From the NCBI GenBank assembly GCA_021802985.1, contig JAJZQW010000019.1, positions 1 to 36,780 of the forward strand: a stretch of DNA of 36,780 nucleotides, given 5' to 3'. The position numbers were made by a program, and so were the translations under genes. The notes below the pieces were generated by a model. That model searched no databases and was not told where the DNA came from. It saw only the letters and a list, made by a program, of their open reading frames with translations. Shown here piece after piece: positions 22,690-29,857 of this stretch. This stretch comes from Acidobacteriota bacterium (GTDB lineage: Bacteria > Acidobacteriota > Holophagae > Holophagales > Holophagaceae). Numbering within the stretch: the stretch's first letter is position 1; each line of letters opens with the position of its first letter.

Positions 22690-23553
22690 ATGGCTCTCTT
22701 CCACTCCCGCTTCCAGGTCATCAGCCGCTCTACCGGTCGCTCCGCGCCGGGAGCGGCTGCCTACCGGGCAGCTTGCTGCCTGGTCGACGACCGCACGGGT
22801 GAAGTCTTCGACTACACCCGAAAGCGCCACGTCGACTTGTCCCGCATCAGCCTTCCGCCTGGGGCTCCCGACTGGATGCGGGATCGATCCCGCCTTTGGA
22901 ATTCAGCCGAAGCGGCTGAGAAGCGGAAGGACGCCCAGGTCTGTCGAGAGATTGAGTTCAGCCTCCCCGCAGAATTGACTCCAGACGAACAAGCGAGTCT
23001 TGCAGAGCGTTGCATCCAGATCCTGGTCGACATGGGCATGGTTGTCGACTGGAACTGTCATCACCTGGGTGGGCGGAATCCCCACTTCCATGCCCTAGCT
23101 GCCATGCGCCGAGCTGATTCCGAGGGATGGTCCAAGACCAAGGAACGAGCTTGGAATGACCGTGGTCTCGCCGATCACCTCCGCGCCACCTGGGCCGAGT
23201 TCACGAATGAGGCTCTTGCGACCTGGTCCCTCAACCAGGGACTCGCCAGAGAAAAATTCCCCAGGGTGGACCATCGGTCATTCGAGGCTCGCGGAATCGT
23301 CCGCGCCCCTCAACCACGAATCTCCCATGCCGTGATGGGCATGGCCAAACGCGGAATCGAGTGGGCAGTGGCCTTCGTGCAAGATCGCCGAACCCCTCCT
23401 TCCAACAACCTCCTTCGGAGCAGCGAACATGAACACGACCACCTCGAACTCCTCTGGTCTCTCTTCGGACTCTACGGTCCATCCCGCGATGCTGGTCGAA
23501 TTCCGGGATCGGCTCGTACACCCGGCCGAGAGGGAACGGGTCCTGGCAAATGA
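22690..23553 (+). CDS. mobL: MobA/MobL (MobQ-type) relaxase
   Basis: A 287-residue DNA relaxase that nicks oriT and leads the strand into a recipient. The N-terminus MALFHSRFQVISRSTGRSAPGAAAYRA is diagnostic for the MobA/MobL family, followed by YTRKRHV and SRISLPPGAPDWMRDR...LWNSAEAAEKRKD. The metal-binding HUH motif is NPHFHALAAMR (about residues 130-140). Start ATG 22690 fits the family N-terminus; an upstream ATG at 22639 is in frame. It is shorter than many relaxases, with no C-terminal helicase or primase domain. The last 125 nt overlap the next gene in a different frame, and its C-terminal 35 residues look low-complexity, so the true end may have been altered by a past frameshift. Confidence 0.9.
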   Translation: MALFHSRFQVISRSTGRSAPGAAAYRAACCLVDDRTGEVFDYTRKRHVDLSRISLPPGAPDWMRDRSRLWNSAEAAEKRKDAQVCREIEFSLPAELTPDEQASLAERCIQILVDMGMVVDWNCHHLGGRNPHFHALAAMRRADSEGWSKTKERAWNDRGLADHLRATWAEFTNEALATWSLNQGLAREKFPRVDHRSFEARGIVRAPQPRISHAVMGMAKRGIEWAVAFVQDRRTPPSNNLLRSSEHEHDHLELLWSLFGLYGPSRDAGRIPGSARTPGREGTGPGK

Positions 23554-24097
23554 GCGTCTGATCCATAACGCCAGGGATGCCGCCAAGATCCCGTGGTCCA
23601 TTCAGATGGATCAGGAGAGGGATCGGCTCCGATCCTCCCGTCATGTTCTTGATGCTTGTCCCAAGGAGTGGGCCGAGATCACGGCAGAACTGAAGGTCCT
23701 GGTGGGCTATAAGGAGGAGACCCTGCTGCATCCTTACTATCCGCTGGCAGGCAAGCTCATGCACGACGAAGCGATGGCGAAGGAATTCTTTGGCGACCCG
23801 ACGCCGGTGTGGTTGGTGAGGGTTGCCTACTCCGCAGACAAGGACCCCAGGTGCATCTTGGTTAAGTCCAAGGTGGCTCCCTCTCCTGGCGATCGGCTGC
23901 TGCTCCGCTCGTTCCTCCACCTCGCTCTTCACGACCACACCACCGAACAAGGAGCGGATCTTACGTTGGCAGTCATGTGGGCTGTCCCCCGTATCTCGGA
24001 GGATCTCTTCTGGCGGATCGGTCCTGGGGCCTTCGCCCTCGGCGATATCTATGGCGTCAGGGAAGAGTCCGTGATGGCCTTCAAGCCTAGGCACTAG
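23429..24097 (+). CDS. unrecognised 222-aa protein overlapping the relaxase gene
   Basis: A 222-residue soluble protein starting at ATG 23429 with GGAG 8 nt upstream, inside the last 125 nt of the relaxase frame. The sequence looks like a genuine globular protein (PVWLVRVAYSADKDPRCILVKSKVAPSPGDRLLLRSFLHLALHDHTTE, WAVPRISEDLFWRIGPGAFALGDIYG), with conserved-looking charged and aromatic positions, but I recognise no family and no catalytic motif. Its N-terminal 20 residues are Ser/Thr-rich. Position suggests translation coupled to the relaxase, as cargo or a transfer accessory. An internal ATG (Met21, 23489) could be the real start and would shorten the overlap. Confidence 0.7.
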   Translation: MNTTTSNSSGLSSDSTVHPAMLVEFRDRLVHPAERERVLANERLIHNARDAAKIPWSIQMDQERDRLRSSRHVLDACPKEWAEITAELKVLVGYKEETLLHPYYPLAGKLMHDEAMAKEFFGDPTPVWLVRVAYSADKDPRCILVKSKVAPSPGDRLLLRSFLHLALHDHTTEQGADLTLAVMWAVPRISEDLFWRIGPGAFALGDIYGVREESVMAFKPRH

Positions 24098-24202
24098 CGC
24101 TGTGGGACAACCCGCCTAAGCCGCTCCCATCAGGGTCAAGGTAGGGGCCTCTACCTTCCGGATTAGTGGAATCGAGCCAAGCAGAGCTTTGGAGGGACCT
24201 TC

Positions 24203-24556
24203 ATGCGTTTCTTCGGAATCGTAACCAACCCGGGGATCGACCCCTTCTCGCTGGCCAACGAGCTTGACCGGTTCCACGAACAACATCAGGTTCAGAGGGA
24301 GGAACCCTTCTTGATCTATCAGTCGGACCCTAACAGCGGCGTGGTTGCTTGTTGGGGATCCGTCCGATCCGCGCGCGTGATCCTTCTTCCGGATTCCGAG
24401 TATATGGCCCGGGATTACGTTTCGACCTTGCTGGTGGCAGAACCCTCGGGGGAATTCGGCCACCAGCCCACCTTCGAAAACATGAGTGACATCCTGGAAT
24501 CCACGATGAAAGGAGCGGACATCGTAACCCTCTCCTGCAGTGGATGCCCTGTCTAG
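24203..24556 (+). CDS. unrecognised 117-aa protein
   Basis: A 117-residue protein from ATG 24203 with a clear GGAGGG site 6 nt upstream. Predicted mixed alpha/beta: MRFFGIVTNPG, DPFSLANELDRFHEQHQ, EPFLIYQSDPNSGVVACWGSV, ARVILLPDSEYMARDYV. It ends in LSCSGCPV, whose two Cys could be redox-active or metal-binding, though the motif is too short to name. No signal peptide or membrane segment. It lies in the element between the relaxase region and the excisionase, on the same strand; function unknown. The overlapping open frame on the other strand has no ribosome site and is not favoured. Confidence 0.65.
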   Translation: MRFFGIVTNPGIDPFSLANELDRFHEQHQVQREEPFLIYQSDPNSGVVACWGSVRSARVILLPDSEYMARDYVSTLLVAEPSGEFGHQPTFENMSDILESTMKGADIVTLSCSGCPV

Positions 24557-24650
24557 GTCGGCGAGTTCAAGGTTCCATTGGTTCAGCCAAGAGAATTTAT
24601 GATGGCTCCAGTTCATCGAATGCCAATCCAGTATTGCGTTTCAGCGTGCT

Positions 24651-24671
24651 GTGGAACCGAAAACGACACCA
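24651..24671 (+). repeat. 21-bp direct repeat, copy 1
   Basis: GTGGAACCGAAAACGACACC and one more base; matches 25008-25028 at 19 of 21 positions. It sits just upstream of the small helical gene at 24684. Possibly a regulator site shared by two promoters. Confidence 0.5.
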
Positions 24672-24683
24672 AGAGGGGCTAGC

Positions 24684-24917
24684 ATGAAGCGCGTACATGG
24701 GGATGAAGCTCCGGTCATAAAGAATCTGCAGAAGATGAAGACCGAGAAAGAGGAGCTTGCTCCGGAAGAACGGGCCAGGATCAAGGAGGAGATGCGGGCC
24801 ATGATTCAGCGCATGAAAGAGCGCATGGGAGATCGGCTGATCATCAACCCAACCGGCCAGCGAGCCCTTCTGAAGATTCTTAAGGAGCGTCTCCAGAGGG
24901 AAAGCGATCAGGCATAG
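24684..24917 (+). CDS. small charged helical protein (77 aa)
   Basis: A 77-residue protein from ATG 24684, preceded by GAGGGG; an in-frame ATG at 24651 lacks a site and overlaps the repeat. The centre is a long charged helix (KNLQKMKTEKEELAPEERARIKEEMRAMIQRMKERMGD), then INPTGQRALLKILKERLQRES. It looks like a helical or coiled-coil protein with no membrane segment. I recognise no family. The size and charge pattern are compatible with a small DNA-binding, antitoxin-like or structural accessory protein, but no toxin partner is visible beside it. Confidence 0.6.
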   Translation: MKRVHGDEAPVIKNLQKMKTEKEELAPEERARIKEEMRAMIQRMKERMGDRLIINPTGQRALLKILKERLQRESDQA

Positions 24918-25408
24918 AGGTCTGTTCAGAACGTGGGGGCCAAACCAGTTGGGTCCATGCCCGAAGTGGAAACACACCTGGTAGCGGTTGATCGAGGTCA
25001 TGGATGGGTGGAACCAAAAACGGCACCAGCTTCCTCTTGGAAATTTGGGCTTGAGGCATGTGCGGAACCGATTTCAGCACCTTCGCCATCCAGCAACCAC
25101 AACAGCACTCCGTGCGGCGGCCGTAAGCCGCCTGGGATTGCCCCGCATGCGGCAGGGTGAAGCGAGGACCTTGCGTGCCGCCGGTCCGAGGATCTCGGTA
25201 GCGGTTCGAATGGGCAGGGCCCTGCTCAGGGTGGGCGCCTCGCGCCTTCATCCAGCAGGATGGCTTGGCCGGGACCCTTCCGTTCGGTGCTTCGCGCTTG
25301 GGCGCCGCTGTGACTCAGGACTCGGATCTCGATGGCCGAGACTTGGTGGGCTTTTCAATACAGGGTTCCGAACTCGAGATGGGTGTGGGTGCCGGCTAAG
25401 GCTATTAA
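24918..25408. other. noncoding stretch before the excisionase gene
   Basis: No supported gene in about 490 bp. It contains the second copy of the 21-bp repeat and several GC hairpins (for example GGCGGC/GCCGCC near 25110-25130). Open frames here lack ribosome sites and look like random GC-rich translations. Confidence 0.5.
25008..25028 (+). repeat. 21-bp direct repeat, copy 2
   Basis: GTGGAACCAAAAACGGCACC and one more base, same orientation as the copy at 24651-24671 and 357 bp from it, with two mismatches. No gene starts immediately downstream. Confidence 0.5.
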
Positions 25409-25417
25409 TGGTATAAT
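25409..25417 (+). promoter_or_regulatory. extended -10 promoter for the excisionase-like gene
   Basis: TGG-TATAAT has a perfect -10 hexamer (25412-25417) with the TG of an extended -10, in an AT-rich patch, about 80 nt before the ATG at 25497. There is no good -35, as is usual for this promoter type. Confidence 0.6.
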
Positions 25418-25496
25418 TTGCATAAGCGCTGCGCCATATTCGAAGGTCCCACCGAAAAGTTCACCCTCCTAGACACTTGGCCTGGAGGGGTAGGGC

Positions 25497-25682
25497 ATGG
25501 TGCTGATGACGACGGAACAGGCGGCGGAATTCCTTGGACTGCAGCCATGCACCCTCGCCGATTGGCGGTGGCAGCGCAAGGGGCCGCCCTGGATTCCGGT
25601 TTCCCGGGGGTGCGTGCGTTATGACCAGGCAACCCTGCAGAGATGGCTCACCGAGAGGACCGTCTACGAGATTCCCGAGTAG
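25497..25682 (+). CDS. AlpA/excisionase-like HTH protein
   Basis: A 61-residue DNA-binding protein of the MerR-like HTH_17 type. TTEQAAEFLGLQPCTLADWRWQRKGPPWIPVSRGCVRYDQATLQRWL is the standard helix-turn-helix-wing pattern of AlpA, Xis and similar proteins, with the typical wing V(R)YDxxxLxxWL. ATG 25497 has GGAGGGG upstream; an in-frame ATG at 25506 is an alternative. It lies 40 bp from the right arm-type site and 140 bp from attR, so a role as recombination directionality factor or as a regulator of excision is likely. It is at the opposite end from the integrase in the integrated form but would be next to it in the excised circle. Confidence 0.85.
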   Translation: MVLMTTEQAAEFLGLQPCTLADWRWQRKGPPWIPVSRGCVRYDQATLQRWLTERTVYEIPE

Positions 25683-25721
25683 GCTGCATGCCCCCGAATG
25701 GGGGCATTGCTTTGGGTCCCC

Positions 25722-25742
25722 GTGGTAGCACGGTGGTAGCAC
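25722..25742 (+). repeat. right integrase arm-type site (candidate)
   Basis: Two GTGGTAGC copies 11 bp apart (25722-25729, 25733-25740), same orientation and spacing as 9535-9553. About 40 bp from the tRNA end. The duplication at both element ends is what is expected for arm-binding sites of a tyrosine integrase. Confidence 0.65.
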
Positions 25743-25774
25743 AAAAGCAGAAGCCCCCTCGCGTCGAGGGGGCT
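25741..25774 (-). terminator. element-borne terminator of the tRNA-Ser
   Basis: On the minus strand AGCCCCCTC (complement of 25774-25766) pairs with GAGGGGGCT (complement of 25760-25752), followed by a T-rich run. It replaces the original tRNA terminator now stranded at 9331-9365. Confidence 0.8.
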
Positions 25775-25778
25775 GAAA

Positions 25779-25838
25779 CTGGCGGAGAGAGAGGGATTCG
25801 AACCCCCGTTGAGGTCACCCCCAAACCTGATTTCGAGT
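25779..25838 (-). repeat. attR: element-supplied 3' part of tRNA-Ser
   Basis: The counterpart of 9368-9427. The anticodon block (25825-25838) and the T-arm/acceptor block (25779-25808) are identical to attL, and only the variable arm differs. The 5' third of the tRNA (25839-25869) occurs only here, so this is the chromosome-plus-element junction. Confidence 0.88.
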
Positions 25839-25869
25839 CAGGCGCCTTCAACCGCTCGGCCATCTCTCC
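25780..25869 (-). tRNA. tRNA-Ser(CGA), reconstituted
   Basis: A 90-nt serine tRNA with acceptor GGAGAGA/TCTCTCC, D arm, anticodon arm CCTGA-CTCGAAA-TCAGG (anticodon CGA), a long variable arm TTGGGG-GTGA-CCTCAA, T arm GGGGG-TTCGAAT-CCCTC and encoded CCA. It reads UCG codons. The 5' part is chromosomal and the 3' part from the anticodon onward came with the element, so the variable arm differs from the displaced original copy at 9368-9427 while all stems stay paired. Confidence 0.95.
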
Positions 25870-25920
25870 AGGATTGAACAGTCTAGCAAACCGGCGGCTA
25901 GAATCCAGCGGGAGGCCGGC

Positions 25921-27006
25921 ATGGGTGCGAGGCGGGGGTTGGCGGCGGTAGTGATGGCGGCGGCGCTGGGGGCGCCGGGGTTGGCGCAGGACGCGGATCT
26001 GGCGCTATCGGAGGCGGCGGCGGGGCGCTTCGCGGGGCTGGCACTGAAGTGCGTGGGGCAGGAATACCCCAACAAGCTGGACCATGTTATGAACTCGGCA
26101 GAAGAGGTGAAGGGGCCGCGGGCCCTGCATCCGGCCTTCTACGGGTGCTTCGACTGGCACTCGTCGGTGCACGGGCATTGGATGCTGGTGAGGCTCCTGA
26201 AGGAACATCCAGCCATGCCACGGTCGGCGGAGATCCGCGCGGCCCTGGACCTGCACCTGACCCCAGAGCGGATTGCGGGCGAGGTGGCCTACCTGGAGCA
26301 GCCGGGCCGCCGCAGTTTCGAGCGCACCTACGGCTGGGCCTGGCTGCTGAAGCTATCGGCCGAACTGCGCACCTGGGATGATCCCCAGGCGCGGCGCTGG
26401 TCGGCGGCGTTGCAGCCCCTGACGGACCGCCTGGCGGCCCAGTTCGAGGCCTTCCTGCCCAAGCAGACCTACCCCATCCGCACAGGCGTCCATCCGAACA
26501 CGGCCTTCAGCCTGCATTTGGCGCTGGATGAGGCCCGGGCTGCCAAGGATGTCCGTTTGGAGGCGCTGCTCACGGAGCGGGCGCGCACCTACTTCGGGAA
26601 AGACCGGCAAGGCCCGCTGGTCTGGGAGCCAGGTGGCGAGGACTTCCTGTCGCCCTGCCTGGAGGAGGCGGCGCTCATGGCCCAGGTGCTGCCCCGGGCC
26701 CGCTTCGCCCGCTGGCTGGACGGCTTCCTGCCGGGGCTGCCGAAGGGGCTGACCCCCGCGGTGGTGACGGATCGCACGGATCCCAAGCTGGTGCATCTCG
26801 ATGGCCTGAACCTGAGCCGGGCCCGCGCCCTCTATGAGATCGCCGCGGCCCTGGGGCCGAAGGATCCGCGCCGCGGGGCCCTGGTGGCCGCCGGGGACCG
26901 CCACGCCCGGGCCAGCCTTCCCTATCTCGCCTCCGGCAACTACGAGGGTGAGCACTGGCTCGCCACCTTCGCCGTCCACATGCTGGAGGCCCGTTCAGCC
27001 CTGTGA
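25921..27006 (+). CDS. DUF2891-family secreted protein
   Basis: A 361-residue protein with a signal peptide (Ala-rich, ending near Gly-Leu-Ala-Gln, residue 22). The DUF2891 family pattern is clear: YPNKLDHVMNSAEEV, LHPAFYGCFDWHSSVHGHWMLVRLL, ERTYGWAWLLKLSAEL, the YPIRTGVHPNTAFSLHLALD block, WEPGGEDFLSPCLEEA and a final ASGNYEGEHWLATFAVHML. The family is alpha-helical, perhaps an alpha/alpha barrel, with conserved His and Trp in an apparent active site; no reaction is established. ATG 25921 has a GGAGG site. Its stop overlaps the convergent GGDEF gene by 12 nt. It lies just outside the element on the chromosome side. Confidence 0.9.
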   Translation: MGARRGLAAVVMAAALGAPGLAQDADLALSEAAAGRFAGLALKCVGQEYPNKLDHVMNSAEEVKGPRALHPAFYGCFDWHSSVHGHWMLVRLLKEHPAMPRSAEIRAALDLHLTPERIAGEVAYLEQPGRRSFERTYGWAWLLKLSAELRTWDDPQARRWSAALQPLTDRLAAQFEAFLPKQTYPIRTGVHPNTAFSLHLALDEARAAKDVRLEALLTERARTYFGKDRQGPLVWEPGGEDFLSPCLEEAALMAQVLPRARFARWLDGFLPGLPKGLTPAVVTDRTDPKLVHLDGLNLSRARALYEIAAALGPKDPRRGALVAAGDRHARASLPYLASGNYEGEHWLATFAVHMLEARSAL

Positions 27007-28143
27007 ATTCGGGAGGGACGCGTGGAGGTGGCCAAAGTAGTGGCGGTCCTCTGTGAGGAGATGCCCCTTCACGAGGTCGGTGGCGAGGTAGGTGACCAGG
27101 CGGCCGAAGTCCAGCTGTCCTGCCCGCGCCTCCCGTTGGAGGTCCCCGGCGCCCGCCAGCAGCCGGGCATGCTCGGCCATGTGCTCCTTGAGATCGGGAT
27201 AGGCTGCCTGACGAAGCAACTGCTCCTCATCGTGGAAGTGCTGGGCGGTGTGAGCCAACAGGGTGTCCAGACGGAGGGCGATCTCGAGGGGTGGCTGTCC
27301 GCCGACCAAAGCTGAGAGCAGGGCATTGGAGGCGTTGAAGAGCCGCTGGTGCTGCGTGTCGATGAGCTGGTTGCCGCTCCCGTAAGCCTCCTCCCAGATG
27401 AGTTCCAACAGGTTGCCGGCTGGAGCCATCGCATCCGTCGCGGCCGTCTCATCAACCTCCACCCGGTTCCGGCCCTCGGCCTTGGCCCGGTACAGGGCCC
27501 GGTCCGCCCGCTCGATCCAGGTGCCCAGGGATTCATCCGGCAGGTGTTCGGCCACGCCCGCGCTCACGGTGACGATGTAAGCGGGTGTGAAGCGCTGGAC
27601 CTCCAGGGCGGTCCGAAGCTTCTCCGCCAGGGTGGCCGCGCCGATCAGGCTGGTGGCGGGGAGGAGCACCAGAAACTCCTCACCACCCCAGCGCACCAGC
27701 GCGTCGGAGGTCCGCAACTCGCGGCGGAAGGTGGCGGCCGCCTCGGCCAGCACGAGGTCGCCGGCGCCATGGCCATGGGTGTCGTTCACGCGCTTGAAGT
27801 GATCGAGGTCCAGGATCGCCAGGGATACCGGGGCGCGGCGGCGGCGGGCCAGGGCCATCTCGGCCGCGGCCGCCTCCTCAAAGCGGCGGCGGTTCCAGGC
27901 GCCCGTGAGGCGGTCCACGCTGGCGGCCTCCTCCATCTCCCGCAGTGCCTTCTGGAGGGCCTCGTTGGTGCGGGTTCCCGAATCGGCGAGCTGCTCGAGT
28001 TCCGTCATCCGTTGGGCGAGGTGTCGTAGCCGTACCGTGGCCCGCCACCAGCCCAACCCGGCCGCCAGCGCCACGAGGGTGGAGGGGAGGGCAGAGACGA
28101 GAAATCCGGCTGCGTTCACGGCTGCTCCCGAATGTCTCGTCAT
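26995..28143 (-). CDS. diguanylate cyclase with C-terminal hemerythrin domain
   Basis: A 382-residue signalling protein that should make cyclic di-GMP in response to oxygen or redox state. One N-terminal membrane helix (about 12-33) and a short coiled coil lead into a GGDEF domain with an intact active site GGEEF (153-157) and an inhibitory RxxD site (Arg144-Asp147) five residues before it. The C-terminal 135 residues are a bacteriohemerythrin: IDTQHQRLF, HTAQHFHDEEQLL, HMAEHARLL and GHLLTEDRH supply the His/Glu/Asp set for a di-iron O2 site. ATG 28143 has a weak site; GTG 28119, with GGGAG 5 nt upstream, may be the true start. Known O2-sensing Bhr-DGC proteins have the hemerythrin at the N-terminus, so the order here is reversed. 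Confidence 0.93.
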   Translation of the reverse strand: MTRHSGAAVNAAGFLVSALPSTLVALAAGLGWWRATVRLRHLAQRMTELEQLADSGTRTNEALQKALREMEEAASVDRLTGAWNRRRFEEAAAAEMALARRRRAPVSLAILDLDHFKRVNDTHGHGAGDLVLAEAAATFRRELRTSDALVRWGGEEFLVLLPATSLIGAATLAEKLRTALEVQRFTPAYIVTVSAGVAEHLPDESLGTWIERADRALYRAKAEGRNRVEVDETAATDAMAPAGNLLELIWEEAYGSGNQLIDTQHQRLFNASNALLSALVGGQPPLEIALRLDTLLAHTAQHFHDEEQLLRQAAYPDLKEHMAEHARLLAGAGDLQREARAGQLDFGRLVTYLATDLVKGHLLTEDRHYFGHLHASLPNSQG

Positions 28144-28210
28144 CGGCTTAGCTGGGGTTTTCTTGAAAACAGGGAAGATGGTGTCTTAAAAAAATAATGT
28201 TTTTTTGATC

Positions 28211-28239
28211 TTGACACTCAGTATTCACTGGTTGAATAT
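28211..28239 (+). promoter_or_regulatory. sigma-70-type promoter for the envelope gene cluster
   Basis: A perfect -35 TTGACA (28211-28216), a 17-nt spacer and GAATAT (28234-28239) as a weak -10, in an unusually AT-rich intergenic segment (about 28180-28260). The first start codon is about 110 nt downstream. Confidence 0.55.
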
Positions 28240-28350
28240 CGGCGAGCTTAATTCAATTCATCGAAAAGTTGTGATCGGACACCGCCTCGGCATCTCCGGG
28301 GGGCGGCCTTGGCCTCCCCCGGCCATCCGGGCCCATCCAGGGAGGATCCC

Positions 28351-29814
28351 GTGAAGACGCGCAGCTATGCCCTCGCCACCGTGGCCCTTGTGAGTTTGTT
28401 CCCCCTCGCCGCGCCGCTCCGCGCCTGCTGCGATGACTTCTGGAGCTGCGCGGCGGCCGTGGCCACCGGGGGCCTTTCCTGCGAGGTGGAGAACCTCATC
28501 AACTCCATCAAGAACCTCATCCAGAACGTGGCGAAGCTGGTCTCCACCCTGGCGAGCCAGACGGCGGATGTGGTGAATTTGGCCAAGACGGAGCTGGATG
28601 GCGCCGCCAATGATCTGCGCAACCTGGCCAGCCAGGCCGAGTCGGACTTCAACAACGCGGCCCAAACGGCCCAGTCCATTGTGAACGAGGCCAGCCGACC
28701 GCAGATGCTGGCGCCCCAGGCCGTGGGCGCCTTCGCGGGGGTCGGGGCCGCCACCTCCCGGCCTGGAGCCGGGGGCACGGCCACCTCGCGCCCGGCGCCG
28801 CCCCAGCCCATCGGGGGGAGCTCCGTGAACCGAGTGGGCGGGGCGGCGGCTCCCGTGGCCGCGATGCGCCTTGATCTCCCGGTGAGTCCCCAGGAGGTCC
28901 TGGGCGCCCTGCGGCGGGCCCAGCAGGCGGTGGACGGCCTTCGGCCGGATGTGCTCCAGCCCGTCAACCAGGTGCGCCAGTTCGCCACGCAGGCGGGGCA
29001 GCAGGTGGCCGCTGCTGCGTCCTCGGCGGCCAACATCGCTCAGACGGCCCTCCTCGCGCCCCTCCAGACCCTTGGGAACATGCTGACGGACCTGGTCAAC
29101 CATCCCGAACGGATCTTCGATCCCAGCAAGATCGTGGACGATGCCATCACCCAGATCACGAACCAGGTCGTCACCACCATGACCCAGGTCCACGACGCGG
29201 TGATGCAGCAGGCCAAGGGCACCCTCGACCTGGCCCAGAAGCCGCTGCAGGACGCCCTGGACCGGGCCTCCGTGGCCAAGAAGATCGTGGATGCGATGCA
29301 GCGACTCCAGCGTGCAAGGTCCAAGCCTGCCCTGGATGCCCTCAATGCCGTGGTCCCCCGGCAGCCGATGGACGCCCGCATGCTCGTCTCCCAGGTGGCC
29401 GCGGCGACCCACGCCTCGGGCATCACGGCCCTGAACCTGGGCCAGCATCACACCATGGTGCTGGCGCCCTTCAACCGGATCGCGGCCTCGCGACTCACGG
29501 CGCAGACCGTCGGCACGCAGATGGGGATGAAACTGAAGGGCCCCTGGCTGCAGTTCAAACGCATTCAGGCCACTCCGCCCACGGTCGATCCCGCCACCAG
29601 GAGCCGGGTGGACGCCGATCTCGCCCGCCGCTTCGCCGGGAAGTCCCCCGCCGAGGCCGTGGCCGAGAAGCAGGCCCTCCTGAACGAGGCGCGGGTTCGA
29701 TTCGCCAAGGATCCCCAGACCCTGCGGAAGATCGAAACCATGCTCAACGGCAATGCGATCATCCAGAGCCATATCGGACCCCACGGGCCCGCCGTGCTCA
29801 CCCAGCAGCAGTAG
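28351..29814 (+). CDS. secreted helical protein of unknown function
   Basis: A 487-residue protein starting at GTG 28351 with GGAGG 5 nt upstream. The signal peptide (YALATVALVSLFPLAAPLRA) is followed by a Cys-rich start (CCDDFWSC...LSCEVEN) and long heptad-like helices (LINSIKNLIQNVAKLVSTLASQTADVVNLAKTELDGAANDLRNLASQ), a Gly/Pro/Ala linker near 130-170, and further helices to the C-terminus. It resembles no family I can name. The helical repeats and Ala/Gln content suggest a fibrous or surface-associated protein. First gene of a three-gene cluster with the predicted barrel (43 nt downstream) and the PKD-like protein, so it may be the exported partner. Product unknown, gene call good. Confidence 0.8.
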   Translation: MKTRSYALATVALVSLFPLAAPLRACCDDFWSCAAAVATGGLSCEVENLINSIKNLIQNVAKLVSTLASQTADVVNLAKTELDGAANDLRNLASQAESDFNNAAQTAQSIVNEASRPQMLAPQAVGAFAGVGAATSRPGAGGTATSRPAPPQPIGGSSVNRVGGAAAPVAAMRLDLPVSPQEVLGALRRAQQAVDGLRPDVLQPVNQVRQFATQAGQQVAAAASSAANIAQTALLAPLQTLGNMLTDLVNHPERIFDPSKIVDDAITQITNQVVTTMTQVHDAVMQQAKGTLDLAQKPLQDALDRASVAKKIVDAMQRLQRARSKPALDALNAVVPRQPMDARMLVSQVAAATHASGITALNLGQHHTMVLAPFNRIAASRLTAQTVGTQMGMKLKGPWLQFKRIQATPPTVDPATRSRVDADLARRFAGKSPAEAVAEKQALLNEARVRFAKDPQTLRKIETMLNGNAIIQSHIGPHGPAVLTQQQ

Positions 29815-29857
29815 GGACCCGCCGGGGAACGGCGCCCCGGCCCACCTGGAGGCAGGC

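Larger units (their letters stand above)
9414..25838. mobile_element. 16.4-kb integrative and mobilisable element in tRNA-Ser(CGA)
   Basis: Bounded by the duplicated tRNA-Ser anticodon segment (9414-9427 and 25825-25838). It encodes a tyrosine integrase at the left end, an excisionase-like protein at the right end, a complete type I restriction-modification operon, a rolling-circle-type Rep, a TraD-like protein, a MobQ relaxase and a candidate oriT, but no type IV secretion genes. It would therefore need a helper conjugation system to transfer. Parts of it (14130-15950, 19280-20090) are visibly lower in GC than the flanks. Paired GTGGTAGC repeats near both ends are likely integrase arm sites. 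Insertion replaced the 3' half of the tRNA with an element-borne one. Confidence 0.92.

Noticed and set aside
24116..24616. 166-codon minus-strand frame opposite the 117-aa gene
   Set aside because: The plus-strand gene has a GGAGGG site and a more protein-like sequence.
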